A DNA stretch of 38,357 bases from Clostridia bacterium (GCA_012840125.1 DULZ01000001.1:1-38357); one strand, 5' to 3'. Positions 6,944 to 16,261 are shown, numbered from the stretch's first letter. Numbers and translations: made by a program. The notes: generated from the sequence alone by a model not told the origin.

Positions 6944-7186
6944 ATGCGCATCAAATTGCATTTGATGGGAGCTCTAAAACACACAATGCAGGCCGGGGAC
7001 CGCTTTGACCCAAGTGGTTACCTGGAAGTCGATGCAGCGACGACCCCCCGAGATCTCATCCGGTCCTTGGGTGTGACCGGCGAAGATGTGCTGGTCTTGA
7101 TCAACGGTAAACCGGTGCCCCTGGATGAAAAGATAGCCCCTGATGACCGGGTAGTGCTCATGTATCCTGATTCCCATGAAACTTGA
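6944..7186 (+). CDS. MoaD/ThiS-like beta-grasp protein lacking the diglycine end
   Basis: An 80-residue protein resembling sulfur-carrier proteins of the MoaD/ThiS group: strand RIKLHLMGALK, a TTPRDLIRSLGV helix, VLVLINGKPV and IAPDDRVVLMYP. Genuine carriers end in Gly-Gly, which is adenylated and thiocarboxylated; this one ends PDSHET, so it cannot use that chemistry as encoded. It may be a structural or regulatory beta-grasp protein. No moeB, thiF, moaE or thiG partner lies nearby. A terminator follows within 20 bases, so it is not in the gerA transcript. Confidence 0.65.
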   Translation: MRIKLHLMGALKHTMQAGDRFDPSGYLEVDAATTPRDLIRSLGVTGEDVLVLINGKPVPLDEKIAPDDRVVLMYPDSHET

Positions 7187-7201
7187 AGATTTTTTCACCG
7201 T

Positions 7202-7233
7202 AACCGGAGGTAACGGCTTACCACCGGTTTTTT
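7202..7233 (+). terminator. Rho-independent terminator after the MoaD-like gene
   Basis: AACCGGAGGTAA (7202-7213) pairs with TTACCACCGGTT (7218-7229) with one internal A-A mismatch, followed by a T run. Confidence 0.85.
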
Positions 7234-7241
7234 CTTGCCTT

Positions 7242-7272
7242 GCATAACCGGAAAGGAGATGTAGCCATACTA
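7242..7272 (+). promoter_or_regulatory. Candidate sigma-G promoter for the gerA operon
   Basis: GCATA (7242-7246), a 19-base spacer and CATACTA (7266-7272) fit the forespore sigma-G pattern GHATR / CATWHTA, with spacing at the long end. gerA operons are known sigma-G targets. The predicted transcript would start about 25 bases before the GTG. Confidence 0.45.
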
Positions 7273-7301
7273 TAGATCACCGGGAAAAAGGAGGACAGGG
7301 T

Positions 7302-8786
7302 GTGTTCCGGAGATTAATGGACAGGCTGAAAGGCGGCCAAATACGGGACCTGCCTCATCACGGACTTTACCATGACCTGGAAGTGAACCTCAGCGTTCTG
7401 CAGGATATATTCAACTTGTGCTTTGATGTGAAATACCGGCGGTTCAAACTGAACACGGAACCGGCCCGGGAGGCCTGCTTGATTTTCATCGAAAACCTGG
7501 TGGAAGTCAGGTCCCTGGAAGAGCACGTCATGGGCGCCCTAACTAAGCAGGTGGCCCCTTGTCATGCTGACTGGGATTTAATGAAAACCGTCTGCGATTC
7601 TTTGGTGGAGACCTTGGAGATCAGCCTTGAAGAAGAATTTGAACCGACGGTTAATGCTATTCTCAACGGCAGCGCCGTCCTGCTGGTGGACGGCGTGAAC
7701 CAGGCTGTCCGGATGAACGTCAAGCAGTTGGAGCGGCGCGCCATTAACGAATCCGATACGGAAACGGTCATTCGGGGTCCCAGGGACGCTTTCGTGGAAG
7801 TGCTGTCGGTGAATGTGACCCTGTTACGCCGCCGGCTGAGGACTCCTGCCCTGAAACTGGAGAAGCTGCGCATCGGTACCATGACCCGGACCGATGTGGT
7901 GGTTGCTTACCTGGATGGGGTGGCGGAGCCGAAAATAGTCGCCGAGGTGAAAAGCAGGCTGGCGAAAATTGACATTGACGGTGTCTTGGAAAGTGCCTAT
8001 ATCGAAGAATTCATGGAGGATGTGCCCTGGTCCCCTTTTCCGCAAATCGATTCCACCGAAAGGCCCGATAAAGTGGCCGCCGGGCTGCTGGAAGGGCAGG
8101 TGGCGGTTTTGGTAGACAATACACCTTTTGCCTTGCTGATGCCGGTGACCTTTTTCCGTTTTCTGTTCGCCTCGGAAGACTACTATTCCCGGGCCATTTA
8201 TGCCACTTTTACCAGGCTGGTGCGTTTTGTTGCTTTGAATATTGCTTTGATCCTGCCCGCTACTTATGTGTCCATCGTGACTTATCACCAGGAACTGCTG
8301 CCCACCAGCTTGCTATTGTCCATCGCCGCCGGCCGGGAACCGGTACCTTTTCCCGCCTTCCTTGAGGCTTTCTTGATGGAAACCACCTTTGAGATCTTGC
8401 GGGAAGCGGGTATCAGGCTGCCCCGCCCCGTGGGTCAAGCCACCAGTATTGTGGGCGCTCTGGTGATCGGTAACGCCGCCGTTTCCGCCGGCCTGGTGTC
8501 CCCGGCGATGGTAATCGTCGTTTCCTTAACGGCGCTGGCTTCTTTCATTATTCCTACCCCGTCGGGGGCTTTTGCCATCCGGCTTTTGCGGTTTCCCTTG
8601 ATGTTTTTTGCCGCTGCCCTGGGCTTCTTCGGGGTGATGGTGGCCCTGATGGCGATCCTGACCCACCTGTGCACCTTGCGCTCCTTTGGCGTGCCCTATC
8701 TCTCACTGCTTTCTCCCGTGCATATAAAAGGCTTAAAGGATTCCTTTGTGCGGGCGCCCTGGTGGATGATGGCGAAAAGAAGGTGA
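7302..8786 (+). CDS. gerAA: Spore germination protein, GerA family A subunit
   Basis: A 494-residue GerA-type A subunit, normal length for the family. The N-terminal half is soluble and includes LNGSAVLLVDGVNQA and the conserved PRDAFVEVLSVNVTLLRRRLRTP segment. The C-terminal half carries several transmembrane helices, including VRFVALNIALILPATYVSIV and the FPAFLEAFLMETTFEILREAG region. GerA receptors sit in the spore inner membrane and respond to amino acids or other germinants. It begins at GTG after AAAAAGGAGG and is the first of three genes in the usual A-B-C order, seven bases from the B subunit gene. The ligand cannot be read from sequence. Confidence 0.93.
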   Translation: MFRRLMDRLKGGQIRDLPHHGLYHDLEVNLSVLQDIFNLCFDVKYRRFKLNTEPAREACLIFIENLVEVRSLEEHVMGALTKQVAPCHADWDLMKTVCDSLVETLEISLEEEFEPTVNAILNGSAVLLVDGVNQAVRMNVKQLERRAINESDTETVIRGPRDAFVEVLSVNVTLLRRRLRTPALKLEKLRIGTMTRTDVVVAYLDGVAEPKIVAEVKSRLAKIDIDGVLESAYIEEFMEDVPWSPFPQIDSTERPDKVAAGLLEGQVAVLVDNTPFALLMPVTFFRFLFASEDYYSRAIYATFTRLVRFVALNIALILPATYVSIVTYHQELLPTSLLLSIAAGREPVPFPAFLEAFLMETTFEILREAGIRLPRPVGQATSIVGALVIGNAAVSAGLVSPAMVIVVSLTALASFIIPTPSGAFAIRLLRFPLMFFAAALGFFGVMVALMAILTHLCTLRSFGVPYLSLLSPVHIKGLKDSFVRAPWWMMAKRR

Positions 8787-8793
8787 TGCAGGA

Positions 8794-9906
8794 ATGAACG
8801 ATCACAATTACACGCAAATCTCCGGCGGGCAGCTGGTCCTGCTCCTCATTACCCTGGTGGGAGCGACGGCTATTCTTTACGCCCCTTCGATGTCTATTAG
8901 AATTGCGGGGCGGGATGCCTGGCTGTCAATTCTGGTCCCAGCCACTTTGTACGGGCTGCTGGTGGTCTGGGTTACCACTAGACTGGCCCTGGGCTTTGCC
9001 GGCCTCTCATTCCGGGAGTACACCGAGGCCCTGACCGGCAAATGGATGGCGCGGCTCATCAATTTCCTCTATTGCCTTTACGCGGTCACATTATTGATCG
9101 TGATCGTGCGGGAGTTCGGCAATGTCCTCAGTACCGCTTTCATGCCGGAGACGCCCATGCTGGTCTTTCACTTGTCCCTCCTGGTGCTGTGCATTTATGC
9201 CACCTGGGGCGGCATCGAAGTTATCTGCCGGGTGAATCAATTCCACCTACCCCTCTTGTTTTTTACCATTGCCTTCTTGTTCCTGTTTTTGGCCAAGGAT
9301 GTGAAATTGGACAGGCTGCTGCCCTTTATGGAAAACGGTTTTGTGCCTGTGCTTAAAGGGGCCATCGTCCCCTGCGCTTTCCGCGGTGAGGTTTTTGTGC
9401 TCCTGTGGCTGGTCTCCCACCTGAAGGAACCCTGGGACGGCCCCAGGCTGGGCACCCTAGCGGTGGCCATTCTCGGCATTCTCCTGGCCCTGGATACTTT
9501 CACCATTTTGACCGTTCTCGGCAAGGAACTGTCTTCCCGGGAAACCCTGGCCACCCTGTCGGTGGTGCGTTATATTAACATCGGTGATTTCCTGAACCGG
9601 ACGGAAGGATTGGCACTCATCATCTGGATCTGCAGTGTTGTGACGAAAGCCAGCGCTTTCTTCTACATCGCGGCGGAGTCAGCCAAAGCTGCTTTAGGCC
9701 TGCCGCGCAGCAACGGGTATCTCCTTGGCGGGCTGGGGCTCATCATCCTGGTGGCGGCTCTTTATATTTTTAAAAACGATCTCCAAGTCGTTTGGTTCCT
9801 GGAAAAACTGTTTCCGCCCCTTTCCTTGCTCTTCCAACTGATCATTCCCGGCGCGCTGCTGGGCCTGGCCTGGGTCAAGAAGAAAGGAGCCGGCTCCCGT
9901 GGTTAA
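8794..9906 (+). CDS. gerAB: Spore germination protein, GerB family transporter-like subunit
   Basis: A 370-residue integral membrane protein of the endospore-germination permease family (APC superfamily fold), with about ten hydrophobic segments from QLVLLLITLVGATAILY onward. In known receptors the B subunit binds the germinant. The C-terminus ends in a short basic stretch (WVKKKGAGSRG). The ATG follows a GGTGATGCAGGA region only seven bases after gerAA, and its 3' end overlaps gerAC by eight bases, which indicates tight translational coupling of the three subunits. Confidence 0.92.
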   Translation: MNDHNYTQISGGQLVLLLITLVGATAILYAPSMSIRIAGRDAWLSILVPATLYGLLVVWVTTRLALGFAGLSFREYTEALTGKWMARLINFLYCLYAVTLLIVIVREFGNVLSTAFMPETPMLVFHLSLLVLCIYATWGGIEVICRVNQFHLPLLFFTIAFLFLFLAKDVKLDRLLPFMENGFVPVLKGAIVPCAFRGEVFVLLWLVSHLKEPWDGPRLGTLAVAILGILLALDTFTILTVLGKELSSRETLATLSVVRYINIGDFLNRTEGLALIIWICSVVTKASAFFYIAAESAKAALGLPRSNGYLLGGLGLIILVAALYIFKNDLQVVWFLEKLFPPLSLLFQLIIPGALLGLAWVKKKGAGSRG

Positions 9907-11125
9907 AAAGTACGGTTTACTGTTCTTGCTACTGTGGTTTACCTTATGGGTGTCAGGCTGCTGGAGTAAAAAGGAAATCGAAAACCTAGCCATCGTTTCC
10001 GCCATCGGCGTTGATTTTGTGGAAATAGACGGGAAGCCCAAGTGGGAAGTGACCATGGAAATTTACCACCCGAAAGCCCTGGCTCCCACCGGCGGCGACG
10101 GCATCAGCAGGGGAGGCAGCGGGCAAAAACTCATCAGCTGGATTGTGACTTCCGTCGGCGATACCGTCGACGAAGCCATTAATCACATCAGCGCCCGCAC
10201 ACCCCGGGTGCTGTTTTTCGCCCACACCAGGGTCGTGATCGTTGGTAAGGAGGCGGTGGAGAATTATAACCTGGAAGAAGTCTTGTCCCTCTTTTTCAGC
10301 AGCCATGAAGCCCGTTTGCGGAACTGGGTCTTAATTGCCGACGGAACAGCCAAGGAAGTGCTGCTGACCGGGCCGGAAATGGAACCCACCCGGGCCGGTG
10401 AACTGGAGGAATTAATCCAGCAAACCAGGAAAAGGTTGTCCAAAGCGGAAGTCCTCAATTTCCGGGATGTGGGAGAGGCCATGGCCTTACCCGGCAAGGA
10501 TGTGATTACCGGCCGGGTAGAGGTCTTCAAAACTCCGGAGCCCCCTACCGCTATCTACCTTCCAGGGCAGGAGTCCGTGCGGCACACCATGAGACTGAGC
10601 GGCGGCGCCGTCTTTTCTAAGGGGGACTTTGCCGGCTGGTTCAGTGATCTGGAAACCCGGGGCTACTTGTTCCTGGTCGGCAAAGCGCGGATGACGATTG
10701 TGCCTATCCATCTAGCCAATGATGATACCTTTGACGGCAATGTCAGGATTATCAAGGCCAGCAGCAGGATCATCCCGGAGATCGCCGGGAGTGACCTTAA
10801 AATGAAAGTCATGATCCAGGCAGAAGGGCATTTGGAAGGCTTTTTCCCGGGCGATTTCGCCGTCACCTCCGGCTTCTTCGATGAGGTGGGCCGCAAAACG
10901 GCTCTGGAACTGAAAAAGGATATCCTGGCGGCCCTCAACAAGGCCAAGGAATACCGGGCGGATATTTTCGGCTTCGGGGAACAGGTTTACCGCCGGTACC
11001 CCAAGTACTGGCAGTTGGTGAAGGAGCAGTGGCGGGACTATTTCGCCAGCCTGCCGGTGGAGGTAGAGGTGAAAGTGACCATCCGCCGCACCGGCATTTT
11101 TGAAGAACCGGTGCCTTCCCGCTAG
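9899..11125 (+). CDS. gerAC: Spore germination lipoprotein, Ger(x)C family
   Basis: A 408-residue Ger(x)C protein. It opens with a lipoprotein signal, a hydrophobic run followed by the lipobox VSGC at about residues 18-21, so it should be lipid-anchored on the outer face of the spore inner membrane. The family motif ENLAIVSAIGVDF follows the anchor, and later blocks include RVLFFAHTRVVIVGKE and the GGAVFSKGDFAGW domain-2 opening. It starts at a GTG within the end of gerAB; AAGAAAGGAG lies just upstream. It completes the A-B-C receptor. No sign of truncation. Confidence 0.92.
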   Translation: MVKKYGLLFLLLWFTLWVSGCWSKKEIENLAIVSAIGVDFVEIDGKPKWEVTMEIYHPKALAPTGGDGISRGGSGQKLISWIVTSVGDTVDEAINHISARTPRVLFFAHTRVVIVGKEAVENYNLEEVLSLFFSSHEARLRNWVLIADGTAKEVLLTGPEMEPTRAGELEELIQQTRKRLSKAEVLNFRDVGEAMALPGKDVITGRVEVFKTPEPPTAIYLPGQESVRHTMRLSGGAVFSKGDFAGWFSDLETRGYLFLVGKARMTIVPIHLANDDTFDGNVRIIKASSRIIPEIAGSDLKMKVMIQAEGHLEGFFPGDFAVTSGFFDEVGRKTALELKKDILAALNKAKEYRADIFGFGEQVYRRYPKYWQLVKEQWRDYFASLPVEVEVKVTIRRTGIFEEPVPSR

Positions 11126-11174
11126 CGGGTTTATGCTTTATAATACTACTAATAAACCGGTAGGAGGGAGAACC

Positions 11175-11687
11175 GTGAAGCATATTCTGGCCCTTTTGGT
11201 AGTGAACCGCCCCAAGGTGCTGTCTCACATTTCCGGGTTAGTCAGCCGCCGGGCGTATAACATCGATAGCATTGCCGCCGGCCGTACGGAGGATCCCAAA
11301 ATCACCAGGATTACCCTGGTGGTGGAATGTGAAGAAGACGAGATCCAGCAAGTGGAGAACCAATTGGCCAAACTGGTGGACGTCATTAAAGTAACCAACT
11401 TGACCCGGGAAAAATGTGTCGTCCGGGAACTGGCTTTAATCAAGGTGCGGGCCTCCTCGGAGAAAAGAAGCGATATCGTGGATATCTGCAATATCTTCCG
11501 GGCCAAGATCGTGGATGTGACCAGGGAAGCCATGATCGTGGAATTGACAGGGGAAAGCGATAAAATTGAAGCATTGATGGACGTGTTAAAGGAACACGGC
11601 ATTGTGGAGATCGTCCGCACCGGTACCATTTCCCTGTCCCGGGGGCCGGAGGCGGCAAAATTTGTAAGCAAAGAGCAATGTTGTTGA
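11175..11687 (+). CDS. ilvN: Acetolactate synthase regulatory (small) subunit
   Basis: A 170-residue IlvN/IlvH protein. The N-terminal ACT domain has ALLVVNRPKVLSHISGLVSRR and RGYNIDS-like RAYNIDSIAAG; the second half has the small-subunit C-terminal domain (RELALIKVRA). It activates and gives valine feedback control to the large subunit in branched-chain amino acid synthesis. The frame is open further upstream, but GTG at 11175 has AGGAGGGAG seven bases before it and gives the family start. No large-subunit gene (ilvB) is adjacent: a germination operon precedes it and a formate dehydrogenase follows, so it appears to be an orphan copy. Confidence 0.9.
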   Translation: MKHILALLVVNRPKVLSHISGLVSRRAYNIDSIAAGRTEDPKITRITLVVECEEDEIQQVENQLAKLVDVIKVTNLTREKCVVRELALIKVRASSEKRSDIVDICNIFRAKIVDVTREAMIVELTGESDKIEALMDVLKEHGIVEIVRTGTISLSRGPEAAKFVSKEQCC

Positions 11688-11710
11688 CATTTTTGTAGCA
11701 TTTATATAAG
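11684..11710 (+). promoter_or_regulatory. Possible sigma-A promoter for the formate dehydrogenase gene
   Basis: A perfect -35 TTGACA (11684-11689) is followed after 15 bases by TATAAG (11705-11710). The spacing is shorter than the optimum of 17. It overlaps the last codon of the ilvN gene. Confidence 0.35.
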
Positions 11711-11775
11711 CTGATGATAGGTTGTCTGACAATGCGCTCGTGGTAAACAAGAAACCCAGGGGGAGGGAGAGTGCC

Positions 11776-14454
11776 ATGGTTAATTTGACCATCGACGGGC
11801 ATCCTGTGTCAGTTCCCGAAGGTACGACCGTGCTGGAGGCGGCCCGGGAAATCGGCATTGATATACCGAACCTGTGCTATGACAAGCATCTTACCCCAGC
11901 AGGTGCCTGCCGGATGTGTGTTGTTTCCATTGAGGGGTTTCGCAACCTGGCCACGGCCTGTACGACGGTAGTGTCCGAAGGCATGGTGGTGCAAACCGAG
12001 ACCCCGGAAGTCGTTGAAGCCAGGAAGATGATTCTCGATTTAATCCTGGCTAATCACCCGCAGGATTGTCTGACTTGTGAAAAAACAGGGAATTGCCAGT
12101 TACAAGACTTGTGTTATCGCTACGGTGTGAAAACCACCACCTTTGCCGGTGAGCGCCGGAATGTGCCGAAAGACACCGGCAATCACCTCATCGAACGGGA
12201 TTACAATAAATGTATCCTCTGCGGTAAATGTGTCCGGGTCTGCGCCGAAGTCCAAGGCACCAATGCCGTGGATTTCGTGGGCCGGGGTTTCCAGACCGTG
12301 GTGGATACCGCTTTCCGGGAGCATCTCAACCTGGAGAACTGCCGTTTCTGCGGCCAGTGCGTGGAAATGTGCCCCACCGGAGCTTTGATCAACAAGCAGT
12401 TCAAGGGTACCAGGCCCTGGCAAATCACCAAGAAAGTCAGGACCACTTGTCCTTTCTGCGGCACGGGCTGCAATTTTGATCTGAACGTCAAAGACGGCAA
12501 GATCATCGGCGTCACCACCGGTAACCCGGACGGGGTGGTCAACGGGCGAGCCCTCTGCGTGAAAGGGCGCTTCCACACCGACATGATCTACAGCCCGGAA
12601 AGGATTACCACGCCTTTAATCAAGAAAAACGGGGAATTCGTCCCGGCCACCTGGGATGAAGCTTTGGATCTGGTCGCTTCCAAGTTCAAGGAGATCAAGG
12701 AGCAGTACGGCAGCGATGCCATCGCGGCTTTGAGTTCCGCGCGCTGCACCAATGAAGACAACTATGTCATGCAGAAATTCGTGCGGGCGGTGATCGGCAC
12801 CAACAACGTCGACCACTGCGCCCGGACGTGACACGCGCCTACCGTAGCCGGTCTGGCTACTGTATTTGGCAGCGGTGCAATGACCAACTCTATTGGTGAA
12901 ATTGAGTTTAACGATTGCCTTTTCGTCATCGGTTCCAACGCCCCTGAAGCCCATCCGGTGATCGGGAGCAAGATGAAGAGAGCCAAGAGAAGGGGAGCCA
13001 AGCTCATCGTCGCCGATCCCAGGAAGACGGAACTGGCGGAAATGGCCGACGTATGGCTGCGGCTGATTCCCGGTACCGATGCGGCTTTGATCAACGGGAT
13101 GATTCACATTATCATCACCGAGGGCTGGGAAGACCGGGAGTTCATTGAAACCCGGTGCGAGGGCTTTGATGACATGTGGAAAGTAGTGCAAAACTACCCG
13201 CCCAGCCGGGCCGCCGAGATCACCGGTGTTCCCGAAGAACTGATCTACCGGGCGGCGGAGCTTTACGCCAAGACCAAGCATGCCGGTATTTACTACACTT
13301 TAGGTATCACCGAGCATACCACCGGTACCGCCAACGTGATGAACCTGGCCAACCTGGCCATGGTCACCGGCCATGTGGGCCTCGAAAGGGCCGGGGTCAA
13401 CCCGTTGAGAGGCCAGAACAACGTACAAGGGGCCTGCGACATGGGTGCCCTGCCCAACGTTTTCCCAGGCTACCAAGCCGTCAGCAACCCGCAGGTGATT
13501 GAGAAATTCGAGAAAGCCTGGGGTGTAACCCTGAACCGGCAAATGGGTCTCCGCATTCCGGAGATGATTGATATGGCGTTGTACGGCCAGGTGAAAGCCA
13601 TGTACATCATGGGTGAAGACCCGGTTCTCACGGACCCTGACGCCAACCATGTCCGGAAAGCCTTGGAGAAGCTGGATTTCATGGTGGTGCAGGATCTGTT
13701 CCTCACCGAGACGGCCAAGTATGCCGATGTATTCCTCCCGGCGGCCTGTTATGCCGAGAAGGAAGGCACTTTTACCAACACGGAGCGCCGGGTGCAGAGA
13801 GTGAGAAAAGCCGTGGAACCCCCCGGCCAGTGCCGCCAGGATTGGGAGATCATCTGCGACCTGTCCCGCCGCATGGGTTATGACATGGACTACTGCTGCA
13901 GTGAGCAGATTTTCAATGAAATGAGGAGCTTAACACCGAGTTATGCCGGCATCACCTACGCCAGGATTGACAAGGTGGGCATCCAGTGGCCCTGCCCGTC
14001 GGAAGACCATCCCGGCACCAAGTTCCTGCACCAGGGCACTTTCCCCAGAGGAAAAGGTCTCCTGCAGGGCATAGAGTATGAAGCACCGGCGGAATTGACC
14101 AATGAAGAATACCCGATGCTCATGACCACCGGCCGGATGCTGTATCACTATAACGTGACCACCAGGCGTTCCGCCAACCTGGACCGGCTGCGTCCCCATG
14201 AGCTGGCCCAGTTGAATCCGGTGGATGCGGCGAAAATCGGCGTGCAAGAGGGAGATGAGATCCGCGTCAGTTCCCGCCGCGGTTCCATCACCACCAAAGT
14301 CACTCTTACGGAAAAAGTACCGCCCGGCATTATGTTCATGACGTTCCACTACTGGGAGTCCCCGGTCAATGAGTTGACCAACTCCGCTTATGACCCGATT
14401 AGTAAGACGGCGGAGTACAAGGTGTCGGCGGTGCGCATCGAGAAAGTGTCATAA
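11776..14454 (+). CDS. fdhA: Formate dehydrogenase catalytic subunit, selenocysteine-containing
   Basis: One 892-residue protein read through an in-frame TGA (12829-12831) as selenocysteine at residue 352, in the context HCART-Sec-HAPTV typical of formate dehydrogenases. The N-terminal part is NuoG/HydA-like: [2Fe-2S] Cys34/45/48/62, a His94/Cys98/101/107 cluster and two ferredoxin-type clusters (146-156 and 189-199). The Mo/W-bis-pyranopterin domain follows with its own cluster at Cys225/228/232/261 and a C-terminal dinucleotide-binding domain. It interconverts formate and CO2; with this architecture it is a soluble NAD(P)- or ferredoxin-linked type like the Moorella enzyme. No diaphorase partner gene lies alongside. 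ATG 11776 has GGGAGGGAG upstream; the frame is open earlier but without support. Confidence 0.93.
12829..12862 (+). promoter_or_regulatory. Bacterial SECIS element of the formate dehydrogenase gene
   Basis: Directly after the TGA, GTAGCC (12844-12849) and GGCTAC (12855-12860) form a perfect six-base stem around the loop GGTCT. The GGUCU apical loop and its distance from the UGA closely match the E. coli fdhF element recognised by SelB. Confidence 0.85.
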
Positions 14455-14457
14455 GAG

Positions 14458-14482
14458 GGAGCAGCCCAGCGCTGCTCCTTTC
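14458..14482. terminator. Bidirectional terminator between fdhA and the GNAT gene
   Basis: GGAGCAGC (14458-14465) pairs with GCTGCTCC (14471-14478) around a five-base loop; a T-rich tail follows on the plus strand. It sits between two convergent stops. Confidence 0.7.
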
Positions 14483-15537
14483 TATTTGATGCTCGCCCGG
14501 TACACCTGGTACCGGTGCAGGACGGGGCAGCCCAGGGTGTTTTCAATCAGGCTCCGCACCGTCAGGTTGTTCTCCATGATGAGGGATATCTCCGCCTGCT
14601 CGTATCCCTGCGCCAGAGCCAGCTCCATGGCTTTGAGGATTAAAACGGTGCTCAAACCCTTGTTCCGGAACTTGGGCCTAAGCCCCAGCACCGCCGCCCT
14701 GAGGGGAGGAGTTGACGGGTGAAGGAGGGCGCGGGGATTGGGCTGCAAAAAGCAGGCCCCCGCCGGCTCATCGTCCACATCCAACCGCAGCAGCAGTTCC
14801 TGCTGCCGGGACAATTGGTAGGACAGGATGATGCGCTTGGCTTCTGCCAGGGTAAGGGGCACGAAGCCCCAGTTGTTTTGCAGGCTTTCGTTGTACACGT
14901 CCCGGAGGATGAGGGCTTCTTCATGCAGGTTGCCCAGGGCCGGGAAAAGAAGCTCTACCCGGTGGCGCCGGAAAACCCTTTCGCGCAAAGTGGCAAGCCG
15001 TTCGGAGACCGGCAGATCCCTGGTCCACAAGTAAGACAAAAGCCCCATGGCTTTTTCCAGCCCGCAGCCTGTTAAGAGATCCCGGTAGTAGGGCGGGTTG
15101 TAAGCCACGTTGGGATGAGGCAAGGTGGCAAAACCTTCGATCATGATGCCGACCTTTTCATTGGTGCTGGCGGAGATGGGGCCCAGCATCACTTGCTTGC
15201 CCCGGGCTTTTAGGGTTTCAGCGGCTGCGTTTAATAAAGCCCGGGCCGCTTCCGGGTCTTCCAGGCACTCAAAGAAACCGAAAAAACCTTCCTCTTGGGG
15301 CAGGTGCCGCTCATCCACAATAGCCGCAATGCGACCTACCACCCGGTCCCGGCGAAAAGCTAAGAAAGCCTGCAGCTCCCTGTGGGGATCCTGCTGGCTC
15401 AGCCAGCGGAGACTGCGGCTTTCTTCCCAGGCCTCCTCCTCTATTCCGGGCAGGGAAGGGTAAATCCGTTCCTTTAGCTTGGCGAAAGCCCGCCAGTTAT
15501 GGCGGTGCTCCAGCTTTCGTACCGTTAAAGCGGTCAT
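14482..15537 (-). CDS. GNAT-like N-acetyltransferase family protein
   Basis: A 351-residue protein with two regions resembling acyl-CoA N-acyltransferase folds. The N-terminal half has VGRIAAIVDERHL and GFFGFFECLEDPEAA, and the C-terminal half has GLRPKFRNKGLSTVLILKAMELA, which corresponds to the acetyl-CoA-binding strand-loop-helix (RxxGxS/A). It resembles uncharacterised proteins found next to lipid or amino-acid enzymes in many bacteria; the substrate is unknown. ATG at 15535-15537. It is a single-gene unit, convergent with fdhA and divergent from rubrerythrin. Confidence 0.75.
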   Translation of the reverse strand: MTALTVRKLEHRHNWRAFAKLKERIYPSLPGIEEEAWEESRSLRWLSQQDPHRELQAFLAFRRDRVVGRIAAIVDERHLPQEEGFFGFFECLEDPEAARALLNAAAETLKARGKQVMLGPISASTNEKVGIMIEGFATLPHPNVAYNPPYYRDLLTGCGLEKAMGLLSYLWTRDLPVSERLATLRERVFRRHRVELLFPALGNLHEEALILRDVYNESLQNNWGFVPLTLAEAKRIILSYQLSRQQELLLRLDVDDEPAGACFLQPNPRALLHPSTPPLRAAVLGLRPKFRNKGLSTVLILKAMELALAQGYEQAEISLIMENNLTVRSLIENTLGCPVLHRYQVYRASIK

Positions 15538-15695
15538 GCCCTACTCCCTTTCTTAGTTTTGCTGAAAACAGCTGTATAAGTATATGCCAATCCTATTATT
15601 TAAGTGATGGGGAAATTTTGATAAAAAAAGAGGAAAGAGCACAGTTTTACCGAAGATGTAATAATTAATACTACTTATGTTAAGGAGGTATTGCC

Positions 15696-16229
15696 ATGGA
15701 ACTGAAAGGCAGCAAAACGGAAGCTAATTTGTGGGAAGCTTTTGCCGGAGAGTCCAAGGCAAGGAACAAGTATACTTATTATGCTTCTGTAGCCAAGAAA
15801 GAAGGTTATGAACAAATCGCTGCGATTTTTGAAGAAACCGCCAACCATGAAAAGGAACACGCGAAGAGAGCGTTCAAGTTCTTAGGCGGTATTGGCGATA
15901 CGGTGGCCAACCTGAAGGATGCCGCCGCCGGTGAGCATTACGAATGGGCGGAAATGTACAAGAAGTTTGCCGAAGAGGCCCGGGAAGAAGGTTTCACGGA
16001 AATTGCCGCTTTCTTTGAAAAAGTAGCCACCGTCGAGGCAGAGCACGAAAAACGTTACTTAAAGCTGCTGCAGAATATTGAAGAAGGCAAAGTATTCAAG
16101 AAAGATGCGGAACAGCGCTGGATGTGCCGCAACTGCGGTTATGTCCATACGGGCGCCGAAGCTCCCGAGCTTTGCCCGGCTTGCGCTCATCCCAGGGCTT
16201 ACTTCCAACTGAAAGCAGAGAACTACTAG
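15696..16229 (+). CDS. rbr: Rubrerythrin
   Basis: A 177-residue rubrerythrin: an N-terminal four-helix diiron domain with the ligand set ESKARNKY and EETANHEKEHA, repeated in the second half as EKVATVEAEHEKRY, then a rubredoxin-like iron centre CRNCG and CPACAHP. It reduces hydrogen peroxide in anaerobes, drawing electrons from rubredoxin or NADH-linked donors. TAAGGAGG lies eight bases before the ATG. It is monocistronic, with a strong terminator directly after the stop. AT-rich sequence upstream could hold a peroxide-responsive operator, but I could not define one. Confidence 0.95.
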   Translation: MELKGSKTEANLWEAFAGESKARNKYTYYASVAKKEGYEQIAAIFEETANHEKEHAKRAFKFLGGIGDTVANLKDAAAGEHYEWAEMYKKFAEEAREEGFTEIAAFFEKVATVEAEHEKRYLKLLQNIEEGKVFKKDAEQRWMCRNCGYVHTGAEAPELCPACAHPRAYFQLKAENY

Positions 16230-16233
16230 TGGT

Positions 16234-16261
16234 AAAAACCTCGCTCCATGGCGAGGTTTTT
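16234..16261 (+). terminator. Rho-independent terminator of rubrerythrin
   Basis: AAAAACCTCGC (16234-16244) pairs perfectly with GCGAGGTTTTT (16251-16261); a T-rich stretch follows. Confidence 0.9.

Noticed and set aside
12829-12831. Apparent split of formate dehydrogenase into two genes at a stop codon
   Set aside because: The TGA sits at the conserved selenocysteine site, the frame continues and a SECIS hairpin follows, so it is one gene.
12616-13281. Long open frame of 221 codons on the minus strand inside fdhA
   Set aside because: It is antisense to a well-supported enzyme, has no family pattern or ribosome binding site, and long antisense frames are expected in GC-rich genes.
15650-15690. 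PerR box upstream of rubrerythrin
   Set aside because: The AT-rich sequence is only loosely similar to the TTATAATNATTATAA consensus; no clear dyad.
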